DNA from: a virus
Direction: 5' to 3' (one strand)
IMG/VR virus record: IMGVR_UViG_3300020195_000168
Location: 1 to 22,941 of that record
Length of the DNA stretch: 22,941 nucleotides
The notes under the pieces are model-generated. The model had not been told where the DNA came from and searched no databases. It worked only from the letters and a program-made list of their open reading frames with translations. Shown here in pieces: positions 22,501-22,941 of this stretch. Position 1 is the stretch's first letter; each line of letters opens with the position of its first letter. The position numbers and the translations under genes are program-made.

Positions 22501-22941
22501 ATGAGGCGAAGATCACCGGCGCATCCGGAGTGCCGCCCTGGATCACGGTGAGGCCCTGCACCACCGGCCGGGAGACGTTGCCGGCCAGCACCATGCCCAA
22601 ACTCGGCAGCGGCGCCGTGGTCTGGTCGGCCGTGTGCACGCGGTCGTCCTCGTTGATGCAGGTGATCTCGACCTGGTGGAGGCCGCGCGGGCGCAGGCCC
22701 ACCACGCGCGCGAGGATCCGGTAGCTCTCGCCGGCGCCAAAGGCGACCAGCGTCTTTTCCCGGGTGAAGCCGGTGTCCGGGGTCAGGGAAGGCGCCGTGG
22801 CCAGGATCACCGTGGCGTCGTCCGCCCCCCTGGAGACCGCGTAGGGGCCCGCAAAGCCGCCGTCGCGACGGCGCAGGCCCACGTAGTGCTGCACGGCGGC
22901 CGTCCACACCACGGGCTCGGAGAGGGTCGCTGTGCGCGTTC
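19562..22941 (-). CDS. GpJ-like tail tip / host-specificity protein, C-terminal 1125 residues
   Basis: The frame is open to the window edge, so the N-terminal hub part is missing. The visible part begins in the end of a GpJ insertion/hub domain (TLSEPVVWTAAVQHYVGLRR, then GESYRILARVVGLRPRGLHQ). A fibronectin type III-like domain (PVIFASWLPARSAEYYLVQQ) and further beta domains follow, then a helical coiled-coil stretch. Next is an inserted jelly-roll or carbohydrate-binding-like domain (WYFDGGVEGWQADGTTTLGY to DDFEVDWISVGRD, 20745-21205). Then come Ala/Thr/Ser-rich coiled-coil repeats (20150-20580) and the DUF1983 motif YTVKIDNNGYVTGFGLASEA with a beta-rich C-terminus. This protein forms the tail tip and the central fibre and usually sets host range. 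Confidence 0.86.
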   Translation of the reverse strand, partial: TRTATLSEPVVWTAAVQHYVGLRRRDGGFAGPYAVSRGADDATVILATAPSLTPDTGFTREKTLVAFGAGESYRILARVVGLRPRGLHQVEITCINEDDRVHTADQTTAPLPSLGMVLAGNVSRPVVQGLTVIQGGTPDAPVIFASWLPARSAEYYLVQQSTDGASWIDVGQPTAARLSFAALPGVNYVRVAGVGLQVGAWATWSGVYGAGVYGANPIFTIPNVTGLELFNQGPVTTFTGRDAKFAWRASSTTGASELGSERFGAGDGYADRFFAYYEVRIEKTDGTLLRNDRAANSTYTYSFEKNYEDTNGAPVREFRIKVWQRGRDNQRSLMPAQLTVSNPQPALPGAVSVEAGFKQLIFKSTRPSDTDWDGLLVWMSVTAGFTPGAGNLKYKGPDPVVQLDGIAGETYYLRYASFDSFGATGVTLSGELSQTVLQIVDADIAANQIRETHLFEDLGERINLIDADAVTPGSVANRIEVEAAARIAAVSAEAAARATALVTETSDRVAAIAAEALTRATADTTELNIRSDLAVQLRGGYTGTDLSLVTSGLVHSERVARVAQDTSMAAEISLLFASVAGSFDPYQTWYFDGGVEGWQADGTTTLGYSNGFLTYDSTGTTPGIALTTDLSPGVTGNQYRAVKLRVKRTAGAGWSGKVQYKTAGHGFSASYYKTVADPVIAIGDFAVVAWDMTALTVGTTDWLTSTILNLRIELGATSADDFEVDWISVGRDAPGASTASVLTEASVRATADSAEATARQLVSSKTLGTVDPTTITNLADLSSGILYEERTTRTTQDTALSTLITALTSTVTTNNTTLTSSITTEATARASGDATNASAITALTSTVSGVSASLATETSTRATADTALASSIAALSATVGANSASITSESTTRASADLSLALGVNAVAASVTTLTSSVGSNSASISIQATTLNGLSTQYTVKIDNNGYVTGFGLASEAINGTPVSTFLVRADRFAIAAAGVSAIVPFIVSGGVTYIAQAVIKDADITTLKIAGNAVTVPASGSGSNGASVAVSVVAGSPITIIGVIEGGDVFTEAVTLHDLALTVDGSPVKAIALFNAFTGTTGYRKGGGTIVHLYTPGAGGTFTFAVTSSNGNPGTITVLQTKR
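20150..20580 (-). repeat. Four tandem ~33-residue coiled-coil repeats in the GpJ-like gene
   Basis: Units of the form 'TRAxADxxLASSIxALxxxVGxNSASITxE' recur four times: TTRTTQDTALSTLITALT, TARASGDATNASAITALT, STRATADTALASSIAALS and TTRASADLSLALGVNAVA. They are spaced about 31-35 residues apart and give a heptad-like trimeric stem, normal for central tail fibres. The DNA repeats are imperfect and could change copy number by slippage. Confidence 0.7.

Noticed and set aside
15241-22941. Diversity-generating retroelement targeting the tail fibre
   Set aside because: No reverse transcriptase frame and no template-like repeat of the fibre 3' end were seen in the window.
1-22941. CRISPR array or tRNA genes
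   Set aside because: No series of equal repeats with spacers and no cloverleaf-like sequence was noticed on either strand; the CCGTGGAT boxes are too short and irregularly spaced.

Overview
The window is a GC-rich, densely packed piece of a temperate tailed phage or prophage. The GpJ-like tail protein, the LamG-bearing tail fibre and the integrase show this. High GC, frequent GTG starts and a tail/CII repertoire typical of proteobacterial phages suggest a Pseudomonadota host, perhaps Burkholderiales or Pseudomonas-like; this is inference. No bacterial housekeeping gene and no tRNA is visible, so I cannot tell an integrated prophage from a virion genome.

Layout, left to right. Positions 1-318 are non-coding flank with short direct repeats next to the integrase (possible attP arm or prophage end). 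The integrase (319-1335, minus) is followed by about 500 bp carrying eight exact CCGTGGAT boxes in both orientations around an AT-rich hairpin, a candidate origin or recombinase-binding region. Next, all on the minus strand, come a Toprim primase-helicase (1841-4621), two small cysteine-rich proteins and an HNH nuclease. A lone plus-strand gene (5610-5807) interrupts the run. Beyond it lie a Cys-rich protein, a frameshifted Acb2/Tad1-like anti-CBASS/anti-Thoeris sponge, a 644-aa protein built from about eight helix-turn-helix modules, a HerA-like ATPase and a 160-aa partner.

From 9692 to 13502 lies a chain of small early genes joined almost throughout by 1-4 base stop/start overlaps. It includes a second, catalytic-domain-only tyrosine recombinase, a CP76/CII-type regulator and an Arc-like ribbon-helix-helix protein. 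The chain reads leftward from about 13.53 kb. Across an AT-rich operator region with TGGTTACAC repeats, a second Arc-type repressor is transcribed rightward (13617-13982), followed by two small plus-strand genes. This is the likely lysogeny switch.

From 14.5 kb to the right end the minus-strand late genes are seen from their 3' side: a 165-aa hypothetical protein, a 61-aa protein, the 1300-aa tail fibre, a 131-aa tail-associated protein, and the C-terminal 1125 residues of a GpJ-like tail-tip protein that runs off the window.

Logic of the genome: Arc/Arc/CII decide between lysogeny and lytic growth. The leftward early operon supplies recombinase, DNA-binding/ATPase, counter-defence and replication functions and ends at the candidate origin and integrase. 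The tail genes belong to a separate late unit. The most interesting parts are the Acb2-like gene with its single-base lesion, the HerA-like ATPase plus multi-HTH pair (a candidate undescribed phage module), and the CCGTGGAT cluster.
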